From CAVRZY01 sp963725415 (GTDB taxonomy: Bacteria; Acidobacteriota; Terriglobia; Bryobacterales; Bryobacteraceae), in NCBI GenBank assembly GCA_963725415.1, contig CAVRZY010000305.1:1-29729 (forward strand): 29,729 bases of DNA, given 5' to 3'. Position 1 is the first letter of the stretch; each line of letters begins with the position of its first letter. Made by a program: the position numbers and the translations under genes. Positions 15,838-27,895 of this stretch are shown one piece after another. Under the pieces are notes generated by a model. That model did no database searches. It was given only the letters and a program-made list of their open reading frames with translations, and was not told the DNA's origin.

Positions 15838-15910
15838 TGTCTCGGCACTCTTGCCGAGACACGCTGTTTCGGGCGTCGAGAAGCACTGACGTCGAGACGA
15901 CTCTCGACGC
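15838..15910. terminator. Hairpin pair downstream of the sensor kinase gene
   Basis: The first hairpin is a perfect 10-bp stem (tgtctcggca / tgccgagaca, 15838-15861) with loop ctct. The second pairs gcgtcgaga (15873-15881) with tctcgacgc (15902-15910). They lie 60-130 bp past the sensor kinase stop in its direction of transcription. No U-run is present, so they may be repeats rather than terminators. The rest of 15746-15970 shows nothing coding. Confidence 0.4.
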
Positions 15911-15970
15911 GGCAGCCTGAAGCCCACGCCACATCTTCGCCGGACCTTGGGGGCTGGTCAGAGCTCCGGG

Positions 15971-19628
<3,658 letters not shown>

Positions 19629-19770
19629 TTATGTCATCGGAACACTGAGCGGTTTTCTTTAATCTAAATGATCGCAGCCGGCCTCCAGCTCGCCTGCGAC
19701 CCGCAATTGTGCGCTTATGCGGACTGTGATACCGTGAAGTGTCATCAGCAGTGTAAACTGAGGAGCAGTC

Positions 19771-20055
19771 ATGGAAGCGCTCGGATTGATCGAAACAAAA
19801 GGTCTGGTCGGCGCCATTGAGGCGGCCGACGCGATGGTGAAAGCGGCCAACGTAGTGCTGGTCGGCAAGGAATACATCGGGGCAGGCTATGTGACCGTGA
19901 CGGTGCGCGGCGACGTGGGCGCGGTAAAGGCGGCTACGGATGCCGGAGCGGCGGCCGCTCGCCGGGTGGGAGAACTGGTCTCGGTGCACGTAATTCCCCG
20001 CCCCCACGATGAAGTCGAGAAGCTGCTGCCGGGAGCAAAGAAGGGCGAGAAATAG
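19771..20055 (+). CDS. Bacterial microcompartment shell hexamer protein (BMC-H, EutM/PduA-like)
   Basis: The protein has 94 residues and a single BMC domain: ALGLIETKGLVGAIEAAD, MVKAANVVLVGKEYIGAGYV, TVTVRGDVGAVKAATDAGA and VHVIPRPHDEVEKLLP. The length and order match single-domain hexamer shell proteins that tile microcompartment facets. A gaggagc ribosome site lies 5 nt before the ATG. The 45-bp gap to the acylating aldehyde dehydrogenase implies an operon and an aldehyde-processing metabolosome. No BMC-P pentamer, BMC-T trimer, phosphotransacylase or signature enzyme is in the window. Confidence 0.95.
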   Translation: MEALGLIETKGLVGAIEAADAMVKAANVVLVGKEYIGAGYVTVTVRGDVGAVKAATDAGAAAARRVGELVSVHVIPRPHDEVEKLLPGAKKGEK

Positions 20056-20100
20056 CTGGGCTGACTCCGGAATTCTCCCCGGGAAGGTTGACTTCCGCGC

Positions 20101-21885
20101 ATGCTCCAAGATCAAGATTCGGTTTCCGTGCAAGAGGTCCGCAGGAAGGTCGAACAGGCCCATGCGGCTTTCGAGAAGTACCGTCTCTTCACCCAGGAGC
20201 AGATCGACCGGATCGTGGAAGCCATGGGGGCCGCGGGCCGGGCCAACGCCCGGCGGCTGGCCGAGCTGGCGGTTGAAGAGACCAAGTACGGCAACGTCAG
20301 AGACAAAATCACCAAGAACCTGCTGAATGCGGACCTGCTGGTGCGCGCCATACGTGGCATGAAGACGGTGGGCGTGCTGCGCGAGATCCCCGAACAGAAG
20401 ATCGTGGAAATCGGCGTGCCGGTGGGCGTGGTGGCCGCCCTGGTACCCACCACCAACCCGACTTCCACGGTCATTTTCAAGAGCGTGATTGCGCTCAAGG
20501 CGGGCAACTCGGTGGTGCTGAGCCCGCATCCGCGCGCCATCCGCTCGACGGCCGAGACGGCGGACCTGCTGTATCGGGCGGCGTTGAATGCGGGCGCGCC
20601 GGAGGGCATCATTCAGTGGCTCGAGCACCCCTCCGCGGAAGCGATCCGCGCGCTTATGCACCACGAGCGCACGGCAGTCATCCTGGCCACCGGCAGCCAT
20701 GCCATGGTCCGAGCCGCCTATTCGAGCGGAAAGCCCGCCTACGGAGTGGGTCCGGGCAATGTGCCCGTTCTGCTGGATCGGACTGCCGACCTCCCCGACG
20801 CCATCGAGAAGATCATCGCGGGGAAATCCTTCGACTTCGGCACGGTCTGCTCCAGCGAACAAACGCTGGTGTGCGAGGAACAGCTCAAGGAGACGGTCCT
20901 TTCCGAGCTCAAGGCCCGCAAGGCGTTTCTGTGTGACGAAGCTCAAAAGAACGCGCTGGCGAAGATCCTGGTGAAAGAGAATTTCCGGATCAACCCGGAG
21001 TGCGTGGGGCAATCGCCGGCGCGTCTGGCGCACATGGCGGGCTTCGAAGTGCCTCCCGACAGCTCGATTTTGGGGGTGGAACTGGAAGGCGTCGGCAAGG
21101 AACACCCCCTCTCGGTCGAGAAGCTCTCCCCCGTACTGGCGCTGCGCTTCGTCAGGGATTTTGCAGCCGCCATGGACACCTGCGAAGCGGTGCTGCATTT
21201 CGGCGGGCTGGGCCACACCTGTGTAATCCACTCTAAGGATGAGGGCCGGATACGCGAATTCGCCCTGCGGATGCCGGCCATGCGGGTACTGGTCAACACG
21301 GCGGGACCGCCGGGCTCGGTAGGCATCACGACGCACCTGGCCCCTTCGATGACGCTGGGCTGCGGCGCCATGGCGGGCAACGTCACCGGGGACAACGTGG
21401 GGCCGCTGCATCTGATCGATGTCAAGCGGCTGGCGTATGGGGTTCGAAAAGCGGAGGAGGTTTTGCAGGCGCCGCCAGAGGAGCAAGTTATTTCCCCGGC
21501 TACAGGAGTGGACCGCCAGGCGATCGTGGAAGCAGTGGAGAGATACCTGGCAGAACGGGGATTGGCGGCAGGCCCACCCAAAGGGTCCCCGCCTGCCCCA
21601 CCCGCCGCCGAGGTGGTGGACCGGTTCTTGAGCGCGCGGCGGGTGAGCCACCCGGCCCCTCCGGCGGTCTGCCCGCTGCGGGAGCCTCGTCCGGCGCCTG
21701 AGGCGCCCGCGCCGCCGCAGCCGCCCAAGCCGTCGGTCACTATCGTGGATTTCGTTTGCGAGAACGATGTGCGGGCCGCCATGCAGCAAGAGCGCAAGAT
21801 CTACATCGGGCCGAAGACGATCGTCACGCCGGCGGCACGCGAACTGGGCGACCAGCATGACATTCTCGTCAAGGCAGAGCGCTAA
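20101..21885 (+). CDS. CoA-acylating aldehyde dehydrogenase (EutE/PduP-like) with long C-terminal extension
   Basis: The protein has 594 residues, against about 460-480 for EutE/PduP. The catalytic core (about 1-465) has VGVVAALVPTTNPTST, IALKAGNSVVLSPHPRA, AVILATGSHAMVRAAYSSG, PAYGVGPGNVPV and the nucleophile Cys250 in FDFGTVCSSEQ, then LHFGGLGHTCVIHS. It converts an aldehyde, NAD and CoA to acyl-CoA. Residues 470-487 (DRQAIVEAVERYLAERGL) form an amphipathic helix like known encapsulation peptides. A Pro-rich linker follows, then a 50-residue segment (VTIVDFVCENDVRAAMQQ, RKIYIGPKTIVTPAARELG). That last segment looks like a short motif found at ends of some microcompartment enzymes, but I cannot name it. 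The aldehyde substrate is unknown. Confidence 0.92.
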   Translation: MLQDQDSVSVQEVRRKVEQAHAAFEKYRLFTQEQIDRIVEAMGAAGRANARRLAELAVEETKYGNVRDKITKNLLNADLLVRAIRGMKTVGVLREIPEQKIVEIGVPVGVVAALVPTTNPTSTVIFKSVIALKAGNSVVLSPHPRAIRSTAETADLLYRAALNAGAPEGIIQWLEHPSAEAIRALMHHERTAVILATGSHAMVRAAYSSGKPAYGVGPGNVPVLLDRTADLPDAIEKIIAGKSFDFGTVCSSEQTLVCEEQLKETVLSELKARKAFLCDEAQKNALAKILVKENFRINPECVGQSPARLAHMAGFEVPPDSSILGVELEGVGKEHPLSVEKLSPVLALRFVRDFAAAMDTCEAVLHFGGLGHTCVIHSKDEGRIREFALRMPAMRVLVNTAGPPGSVGITTHLAPSMTLGCGAMAGNVTGDNVGPLHLIDVKRLAYGVRKAEEVLQAPPEEQVISPATGVDRQAIVEAVERYLAERGLAAGPPKGSPPAPPAAEVVDRFLSARRVSHPAPPAVCPLREPRPAPEAPAPPQPPKPSVTIVDFVCENDVRAAMQQERKIYIGPKTIVTPAARELGDQHDILVKAER

Positions 21886-21889
21886 ATGC

Positions 21890-22036
21890 AATGCCTCAGA
21901 AGGTGTGAAAGAATGCCCGCTTCATTTGGCCTGTCCGCAACGCAGGCCGGGGGCCTGCGCCACATCAACAACTTGCCAGTTTCGTGGGGCAGGTCCCCGA
22001 CCTGCCCTGGCATTTTTTCACATCTTCTGAGGCATT
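21890..22036. repeat. 147-bp inverted-repeat element with 28-bp arms and two inner hairpins
   Basis: The left arm (21890-21917, aatgcctcagaaggtgtgaa then agaatgcc) and the right arm (22009-22036) are inverted copies matching at 26 of 28 positions. Inside are two perfect or near-perfect hairpins, cgcaggcc/ggcctgcg (21941-21959) and gggcaggt/acctgccc (about 21987-22007). The element nearly fills the gap, beginning 4 bp after the aldehyde dehydrogenase stop and ending 8 bp before the next ATG. Related pieces lie at 9987-10111 and 3986-4009. Confidence 0.9.
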
Positions 22037-22044
22037 ACCGGTAA

Positions 22045-22536
22045 ATGAACGTGGACCTCCACAGTTTGAAGGACGAGATTATCGAGCACCTCGGGAACGA
22101 GGGTTTCGTCGTTTTTCACGGGTACTCGCGGCTGGCGAACACGGATTCGTTCGTGACCTGGGACACCGATCGCCACCCCGACTTTCGCCTGTTTCTCGGC
22201 GCCGCCAAGAAGGCCGGGGTGGGAATGATCGTATTTCACGAGCGCAAGTTCTCCTCGGAGCACGTCGAGGACGTCAGGGACCGGCTGGAGGCTTGCGACC
22301 TGACGGCGGAAGAACGACGCAACCTGGAGCGGCGCCTGAGCGAGTTGCGCGCCTACGAGGGTTTCACCTGCGCCCTGGAGTTGTCCTTCGATTACCAGGG
22401 GCGAGTCTACCTCTACAACGTTCGCGCGGAATGGTACGAAGACTACCTGGACCTCTTGGATGAGGTGGACATGACCAGTCCCGATGAGGAGGCCGAAGAG
22501 GACGAGTCGATGGGCGGCTATTATTCGAGGAACTGA
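22045..22536 (+). CDS. Conserved acidic hypothetical protein
   Basis: The protein has 163 residues, is soluble, and has no signal peptide or membrane segment. It begins MNVDLHSLKDEIIEHLGNEG and has FVVFHGYSRLANTDSFVTWD, MIVFHERKFSSEHVEDVRDR, an alpha-helical middle (LTAEERRNLERRLSELRAYE), CALELSFDYQGRVYLYNVR and a strongly acidic tail (SPDEEAEEDES). I do not recognise a family. It is 12 bp upstream of recJ on the same strand, so the two may be co-transcribed. The ATG has no clear ribosome site because the inverted-repeat element occupies the upstream sequence. Confidence 0.75.
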   Translation: MNVDLHSLKDEIIEHLGNEGFVVFHGYSRLANTDSFVTWDTDRHPDFRLFLGAAKKAGVGMIVFHERKFSSEHVEDVRDRLEACDLTAEERRNLERRLSELRAYEGFTCALELSFDYQGRVYLYNVRAEWYEDYLDLLDEVDMTSPDEEAEEDESMGGYYSRN

Positions 22537-22548
22537 CGCGCCCGCATC

Positions 22549-24279
22549 GTGAAACAGGCCCGCTGGGTGATCCCACAGACCGATCCGAGGCAGGCCGAGT
22601 CGCTGGCCTGGGCGTTGGGGCTGTCGCCACCGGCTGCCCGGGTGCTGGTGAGCCGGGGCTACCGGGATGCGGAGGCGGCCCGCCGGTTCCTGAAACCTTC
22701 TCTGAATGACCTGCACGATCCTTCCCTGTTGCTGGGCTTGAAGCCGGCGCTGGAGCGGCTACAGCGCGCCATCGCCGGGCAGGAGAACATCCTCCTTTAC
22801 GGGGATTACGACGTGGACGGCACCACCTCCGTGGTGGTGCTGAAGAAGGCCATCGAGCTGGCAGGCGGGCGCGCCGGCTTTCACGTGCCGCATCGTCTGA
22901 GACAGGGCTACGGGATGCGGCCGGAGGTGGTCGAGCAGGCGGCTGCCGAGGGAGTCACGCTGCTGATCAGCCTGGATACGGGCATCCGAGCCGCGGGCGT
23001 GGTGGCCCGCGCCGCGGAGCTGGGCATCGACGTGATCGTGACCGATCACCACCTGCCGGACACGGAATTGCCGCCGGCACTGGCAGTCCTGAATCCAAAG
23101 CAGGCCGGCTGTCCCTATCCGGAGAAGAACCTGTGCGGGGTGGGGGTGACGTTCAAGCTGGTTCAGGCACTGCTGGAGACGCTCGGCTGGCCAGCGGACA
23201 AGCTGCGGAGGATGACGCAGTCCTTCTTGAAACTGGTGGCCATCGGGACGGTGGCCGACGTGGTGCCCTTAACCGGGGAGAACCGGATCCTGGTCAAACA
23301 CGGGCTGGAGGGACTGCGGTCCGTTCGCAGCCCCGGCTTGCGGGCGGTGTTGAGCGTGGCCGGGTTTGCCGAGGGTGAGAAGCCTTCGGCCGGGCAGGTA
23401 GCCTTTCGGGTGGCGCCTCGTTTGAATGCTGCGGGTCGGATGGGCGATGCCACCCAGGTCATCAACCTGCTGCTCACCCAGGACGAGGAGCAGGCTCGCC
23501 AGATCGCCGCCCAGTTGCACGCCTTAAACGCCGAGCGGCAGCAGGCCGAGAGTGACATCGTTCGCTCGATCCTCGACGAGTGCCTGCGGGTTCCGGTGAC
23601 CGACCGCCAGGCCGCGCTGGTCTTCGCCGGAAAGGACTGGCACCGTGGCGTGGTGGGAATCGTGGCCAACCGCCTGGTGGAGCGCTTCCACCGGCCAGTG
23701 TTCGTGCTGAGCGAGGACGCCGAACTGGGAATCATGCAAGGCTCCGGACGGAGCGTTTCCGGGCTGCATCTGCTGGAGGCGCTGGAGTTCCTGGCCGAGC
23801 TGTTGATCCGATTCGGAGGGCATCAGCAGGCCGCCGGCCTCAGTCTTGCCTCCGAGCGACTGGAGGAGTTCCGGGAACGCCTGAACGCTTATGCCGCTCA
23901 GCGGCTGACCCCTGAAGATTTCCTGCCCCAGATCGAGGTGGATGCGCAGCTCGATTTTCCCGAGATCACCGACCGCGCAGTGGAGGAGATTCTATCCATG
24001 GCGCCGTTCGGCTTCGGGAACCCAGCGCCGGTGTTCGTGGTTCGCGGCGCCGAAGTGGTCGGAACCCCCGTAGTGTGGAAGGAGAAGCACCTGCGCCTGA
24101 ACCTGCGGCAGAACGGCCGGAGCCTGACGGCAAGGGCCTGGAACTTCGCGGAGCGCCTCCAGGAACTGGCGCCGGGCGCACCGCTCGACGTGGCGCTGAG
24201 CTTCGAGGAAGACAGTTATTCGCTCAGCCGGGGCTACCCTGGATGGGCCACCACGCTCAAAGACGTGCGCCCGGCGTGA
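22549..24279 (+). CDS. recJ: Single-stranded-DNA-specific 5'-3' exonuclease RecJ
   Basis: The protein has 576 residues, full length for the family. DHH-domain motifs: ENILLYGDYDVDGTTSVVVL, SLDTGIRA, VIVTDHHLPDTELPPA, LNPKQAGCPYPEKNLCGVGV and IGTVADVVPL. Then VAPRLNAAGRMGDA and the DHHA1 region (DWHRGVVGIVANRLVERFHRP, GSGRSVSGLHLLEAL, FGGHQQAAGLSL). The C-terminal OB-fold part has APFGFGNPAPVF. RecJ degrades single-stranded DNA 5' to 3' in recombination and mismatch or base-excision repair. The start is GTG at 22549, following the upstream stop by 12 bp. Confidence 0.96.
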   Translation: MKQARWVIPQTDPRQAESLAWALGLSPPAARVLVSRGYRDAEAARRFLKPSLNDLHDPSLLLGLKPALERLQRAIAGQENILLYGDYDVDGTTSVVVLKKAIELAGGRAGFHVPHRLRQGYGMRPEVVEQAAAEGVTLLISLDTGIRAAGVVARAAELGIDVIVTDHHLPDTELPPALAVLNPKQAGCPYPEKNLCGVGVTFKLVQALLETLGWPADKLRRMTQSFLKLVAIGTVADVVPLTGENRILVKHGLEGLRSVRSPGLRAVLSVAGFAEGEKPSAGQVAFRVAPRLNAAGRMGDATQVINLLLTQDEEQARQIAAQLHALNAERQQAESDIVRSILDECLRVPVTDRQAALVFAGKDWHRGVVGIVANRLVERFHRPVFVLSEDAELGIMQGSGRSVSGLHLLEALEFLAELLIRFGGHQQAAGLSLASERLEEFRERLNAYAAQRLTPEDFLPQIEVDAQLDFPEITDRAVEEILSMAPFGFGNPAPVFVVRGAEVVGTPVVWKEKHLRLNLRQNGRSLTARAWNFAERLQELAPGAPLDVALSFEEDSYSLSRGYPGWATTLKDVRPA

Positions 24280-24293
24280 GGAGTCAGTTGCCG

Positions 24294-24314
24294 GCTCTCC
24301 CCCTTGCGGAGAGC
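24294..24314. terminator. Hairpin between convergent recJ and 24317-25234
   Basis: A perfect 7-bp stem (gctctcc / ggagagc) with a 7-nt loop lies in the 37-bp convergent gap. It lacks a clear U-run on either strand, so it is only a possible bidirectional terminator. Confidence 0.4.
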
Positions 24315-24316
24315 TA

Positions 24317-25234
24317 CTACGCTTCGATTGTGTAGGGCGGGTCGAACTCGGCTAACCCGGCGCGGCGGCCGGCGATCCAACGGAGCATGTAGACGGTCTT
24401 GGGCTCGGTGCGCCGGCCCAGCAGCTCGTTGGGAATCACTTCCAGCAGGGCGTGGGCGACCAAGTCCCGGTAGTAGTCCATGTCGGCCTCGACCTTCACG
24501 CAAGGGACGTCGTCGAGCTGGCAGGTGTCGTTCTCGTGGAAGGTAAGTTGGACGTTGGCCTCTCCGAACTGGACCTGCTTGTAGCTGCTGGTGGCCCCGG
24601 GATGGAACAAGCCAGAGCCCGGCTCAGGTTCAAAGGCCCCGTGCTCGGCAGCCAGCTTTACCTGATCGACCAGGACGCGGTCTGCGTAAGCAAAGAAGCG
24701 GTCCTGCTGGACCTCATCCCAGATTAATTCCTTGAAGTACTCGAGCGCCGTGCCCTGCGGCAAGAAGATGCTCTGCATAGCGGTGGTGATGTTCAGGAAT
24801 GCAGCCAGAAAGGCGGGGCGCTTTTCCATCAAGTCATCGTAGCGGTCCCTGGCGGGGTGGTCGGTGCTTTCGCCGTGCAACAGGAACTGAACGAGCCGAG
24901 GATGGTTGTTCGCGAGGACCTCCCAGCGGGCCTGGCTGAAGTTGAAACCGGCATTCTTCGGCAGCAGCATCAAGTCCACCGTCTGGAGAACCCGTGGCGA
25001 AATCTTCACCGGGGTGAAGCCGGCCTGGAGATAGCCGTCCGCGGAGACAATCACCGTGTAGTTGTCGCCAAGATTGTCATAGAACGGCAGGTCGGTGAAG
25101 TGTACGCTGGGCGCGGGGTGGAAGTCGCTGGATATGGTTTTCTGATTGCCGTCCAGGATCCGGATCAGCAATTTGACGGTCTGCGGCATGAGCCGGCGGG
25201 TACCGTCGAACACGTTCACCATCATGCTGGCCAT
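24317..25234 (-). CDS. Unrecognised protein with N-terminal transthyretin-like segment
   Basis: The protein has 305 residues. The first 90 residues look like a carboxypeptidase-regulatory/prealbumin-like beta fold: VNVFDGTRRLMPQTVKLLIR, NYTVIVSADGYLQAGFTPVK and ISPRVLQTVDLMLLPK. The remainder is mostly helical with WEVLANNHPRLVQFLLHGES, FLNITTAMQSIFLPQGTALE and KVEADMDYYRDLVAHALLEV, then TVYMLRWIAGRRAG near the end. No signal peptide is visible. A ggaggg site lies 5 nt before the ATG at 25234. The function is unknown. The His/Asp-rich helical part contains no motif I can tie to an enzyme. Confidence 0.7.
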   Translation of the reverse strand: MASMMVNVFDGTRRLMPQTVKLLIRILDGNQKTISSDFHPAPSVHFTDLPFYDNLGDNYTVIVSADGYLQAGFTPVKISPRVLQTVDLMLLPKNAGFNFSQARWEVLANNHPRLVQFLLHGESTDHPARDRYDDLMEKRPAFLAAFLNITTAMQSIFLPQGTALEYFKELIWDEVQQDRFFAYADRVLVDQVKLAAEHGAFEPEPGSGLFHPGATSSYKQVQFGEANVQLTFHENDTCQLDDVPCVKVEADMDYYRDLVAHALLEVIPNELLGRRTEPKTVYMLRWIAGRRAGLAEFDPPYTIEA

Positions 25235-25467
25235 TTTTCCCTCCGTGAGACTTGGTCCACTTTAACCTCAGATTTTGAATATTGCACATACGACCCTTGC
25301 AACGCGACCGCGACGATGTTCAGAAGCTGCCCCAGGCCGCTCTCTGCGTCACAGGCCGCGGCGAGGAGGCCAACGAGCGCCAGGCGCCGATGAGGCGGAC
25401 TCTCGAATGAGCCGTGGCCACCTCTCCTATCGAACCGTGGGCGGCAGAGCCACGTCGCTGCGCCGCG

Positions 25468-27894
25468 CTACGAGTACGGATCGCGAGTACCCGGAGGCAG
25501 CCGGACGAGCCGCCGGAGCCGGTCGATGAAGGGCTTCCAGCGCGGGTCGCGCCGCAGGGCGACAGAGTTGGGATCGTACGGCACGCACCAGACCAGCCAA
25601 GGAGTCCGCTGCTCGAGGGCTCGATCGAGAAGCCGGAAGGCCTCGTCCATTCGACCGAGCCCGGAGTAAACCACCGCAAGATAAAACGGCGAGATGTAGC
25701 GTTTCTGCGACGCCTGCTCCATCTCGGCCAGAATCTTGAGGGCGTCAGCTCGGCGCCCCGCCAGCCCGTATGCCAGGCCGAGGGGAGCGAGGACGGACGC
25801 AGGGCGCTCCGGGCGGAGCACTTTGAGCGCCGCATCGAACTCGGGCACGGCCTTGCTCGGCTGGCCGAGAAGGAGTTGGGCGAATCCCATTTGCGCGCGG
25901 ATGACCCAGAGCGTCGGGTTCCGCCGGCGTGCCCGTTCACCCTCCTCGAAGGCCCTTTCAGGCTGCCCCTGGTACAGCCACCACATGACCAAGTTGATGT
26001 CGTTCCAGGGCGAAAGCGGGTCGAGTTCGCGGGCCCGGTCAATGTGCGGGCGCGCTTCGTCAAAACGGAGAAGCGGAACCCCGAGCATCTGGCCATAGAA
26101 AGTGTGGGCGGCCGCGTATCCGGGCCGCAGTTCGAGGGCCCTTTCGAAATGCCGCTGCGCCTTCGCGAGATCCCATTCCGCGTCGATGGCGATGACCGCG
26201 CGCGCCTTGTGCGCGTCCGGGAGGGTTCCGTCCAGCTCCAGCGCCTTCTCGGCCGCCGCGATGGCCTTGTCGCGCACTTCCGCCGGGGCGACGAACTCGA
26301 AGCCTGCGGAGGCCAGGTACCACAGGGCTTCGCCTAACCCCGCCCAGGCTGGGGCGTAGGTCGGATCCCGGTCGATCGCTTTCTGGAACAGCTCGATTGC
26401 CTGACGCAACTCCCCCTCGCGCATCGCGTACTCGAGCGTCGCCTTCCCCTTGAGCGTGGCGTCGTAGACCTCGGGATCGACCCGGCGGGCGGTCTTGAGC
26501 CGCTCGCTCTCCTGCGGCGTTACTTGGACCCGGATCTCGCCCGCAATCGCCTGCACCAGCTCCGACTGCAGCGCCAGCACGTCCGTCATCTCACGCTCGT
26601 AGTTGTTCGCCCACAGATGCCGGTCCTGGCGCGCCTCGATGAGCTGGGCCGTGATCCGCACCCGGCCTCCGGAGCGCATCACCGAGGCCTCGACAATCCC
26701 GTCTACCCCCAGCTCCCGCGCGATCTGCGGCAGAGACTTCTTCGCGTCCTTGTATTGCATGACCGAGGTCCGCGAGATGACCTTGACGGCCTTGATCTGG
26801 GCGAGGCCAGCGATTAAGGCGTCGGTCATGCCATCCGCGAAGAACTCCTGGGCTGGATCGCCGGAGAAATTCTTCACGGGAAGCACCGCCAGCGATTCGA
26901 TGCGGGGCGCCTCAGCTCGGCCGAGCACACGTTCGCGCCAGCCGCCGACGTTGAGAGCGATCAGCAATACGATGACCGATGCCAGGATGCCCAGGCCCAG
27001 TCCGACGGACTTCGCGGACGACCACCGGGCGGGCCTCGCGGCAGGTTGCACTGCACTCAGCACGCCCGTCTCCAGCCGCCGTAGATCGATGGCCAGTTCC
27101 TTCGCCGACTGGTAACGGTTCTCTGGTTCCTTCTCCAGGCACTTCCCGACGATCCGCTCCAGTTCCGGAGACAACCTGGGATTGAGAGCGGTAGGTGGTA
27201 GTGGCGACCTGCGCAGAATGGCAGCAAGCAGTTGTGAGCGTTCCACGTCAGCGAACGGGCGCTGCCCCGTGGCCATCTCGTACAGCACGCACCCAGCCGC
27301 ATGAATGTCGGTGCGAGCGTCGATCTCTCCGCCCAGCAACTGCTCCGGCGCCATATAGGGGAACGTTCCCGCTATCCCTTCCGCCTGGCTGAAGGTCTCC
27401 GTTGTGGCGTCCTGCGTAACGGTACGCCGGAGCTTCGCCAACCCGAAGTCAAGTATCTTCAGCCGCCCGTCCCCGGTCAGTCGCAGGTTACTAGGCTTCA
27501 GATCACGATGCACAACGCCGTGTTCATGAGCCGCGGCCAGGCCTTCACCGAGCTGCATTCCGAGTCGGAGAACTTCCTTCTCCGGCAGTGGTCCGGTAGC
27601 CAGCTTCTCGCTGAGTGTGATCCCAGGGATGTACTCCATCACCAGGAAGTCAACGTCCTGCTGCGTGTCAAAGTCGTGGATGGTGGCGATGTTGGGATGG
27701 TTGAGCTTGGAGAGAGCGAGGGCTTCTTTGCGGAAGAGCTTGCGGGCCGCCTCGTCGCCGAGCGTTCCGGCAGGCAGGACCTTAATGGCCACCTCCCTCT
27801 GGAGGTGTTCATCGCGGGCCTTGTAAACCACACCCATTCCGCCTTCGCCGATCTTTGCGATGATCTGATAATGCCCTAGCGTCTTGCCGATCAT
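25468..27894 (-). CDS. Membrane Ser/Thr protein kinase with TolB-like and TPR regions
   Basis: The protein has 808 residues. The kinase domain (about 8-270) is complete: GEGGMG at 16-21, VAIK with Lys38, Glu57, HRDLKPSN with Asp131, DFG at 149-151, YMAPEQL, and ARTDIHAAGCVLYEM. A membrane helix at about 295-320 (VGLGLGILASVIVLLIALNV) is followed by a TolB-N/adenylate-cyclase-associated region (SLAVLPVKNFSGDPAQEFFA, DGMTDALIAGLAQIKAVKVI, RELGVDGIVEASVMRSGGRV, LWANNYEREMTDVLALQSE). At least six TPR-like repeats reach the C-terminus (AIELFQKAIDRDPTYAPAW, AQRHFERALELRPGYAAAH, AFRLLDRALEQRT). This PknB-type design is very common in Acidobacteria. Targets are unknown. Confidence 0.95.
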   Translation of the reverse strand: MIGKTLGHYQIIAKIGEGGMGVVYKARDEHLQREVAIKVLPAGTLGDEAARKLFRKEALALSKLNHPNIATIHDFDTQQDVDFLVMEYIPGITLSEKLATGPLPEKEVLRLGMQLGEGLAAAHEHGVVHRDLKPSNLRLTGDGRLKILDFGLAKLRRTVTQDATTETFSQAEGIAGTFPYMAPEQLLGGEIDARTDIHAAGCVLYEMATGQRPFADVERSQLLAAILRRSPLPPTALNPRLSPELERIVGKCLEKEPENRYQSAKELAIDLRRLETGVLSAVQPAARPARWSSAKSVGLGLGILASVIVLLIALNVGGWRERVLGRAEAPRIESLAVLPVKNFSGDPAQEFFADGMTDALIAGLAQIKAVKVISRTSVMQYKDAKKSLPQIARELGVDGIVEASVMRSGGRVRITAQLIEARQDRHLWANNYEREMTDVLALQSELVQAIAGEIRVQVTPQESERLKTARRVDPEVYDATLKGKATLEYAMREGELRQAIELFQKAIDRDPTYAPAWAGLGEALWYLASAGFEFVAPAEVRDKAIAAAEKALELDGTLPDAHKARAVIAIDAEWDLAKAQRHFERALELRPGYAAAHTFYGQMLGVPLLRFDEARPHIDRARELDPLSPWNDINLVMWWLYQGQPERAFEEGERARRRNPTLWVIRAQMGFAQLLLGQPSKAVPEFDAALKVLRPERPASVLAPLGLAYGLAGRRADALKILAEMEQASQKRYISPFYLAVVYSGLGRMDEAFRLLDRALEQRTPWLVWCVPYDPNSVALRRDPRWKPFIDRLRRLVRLPPGTRDPYS

Positions 27895-27895
27895 G

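Noticed and set aside
15746..15934. 62-codon minus-strand frame
   Set aside because: It spans the hairpin cluster, has no ribosome site and looks like a translated repeat.
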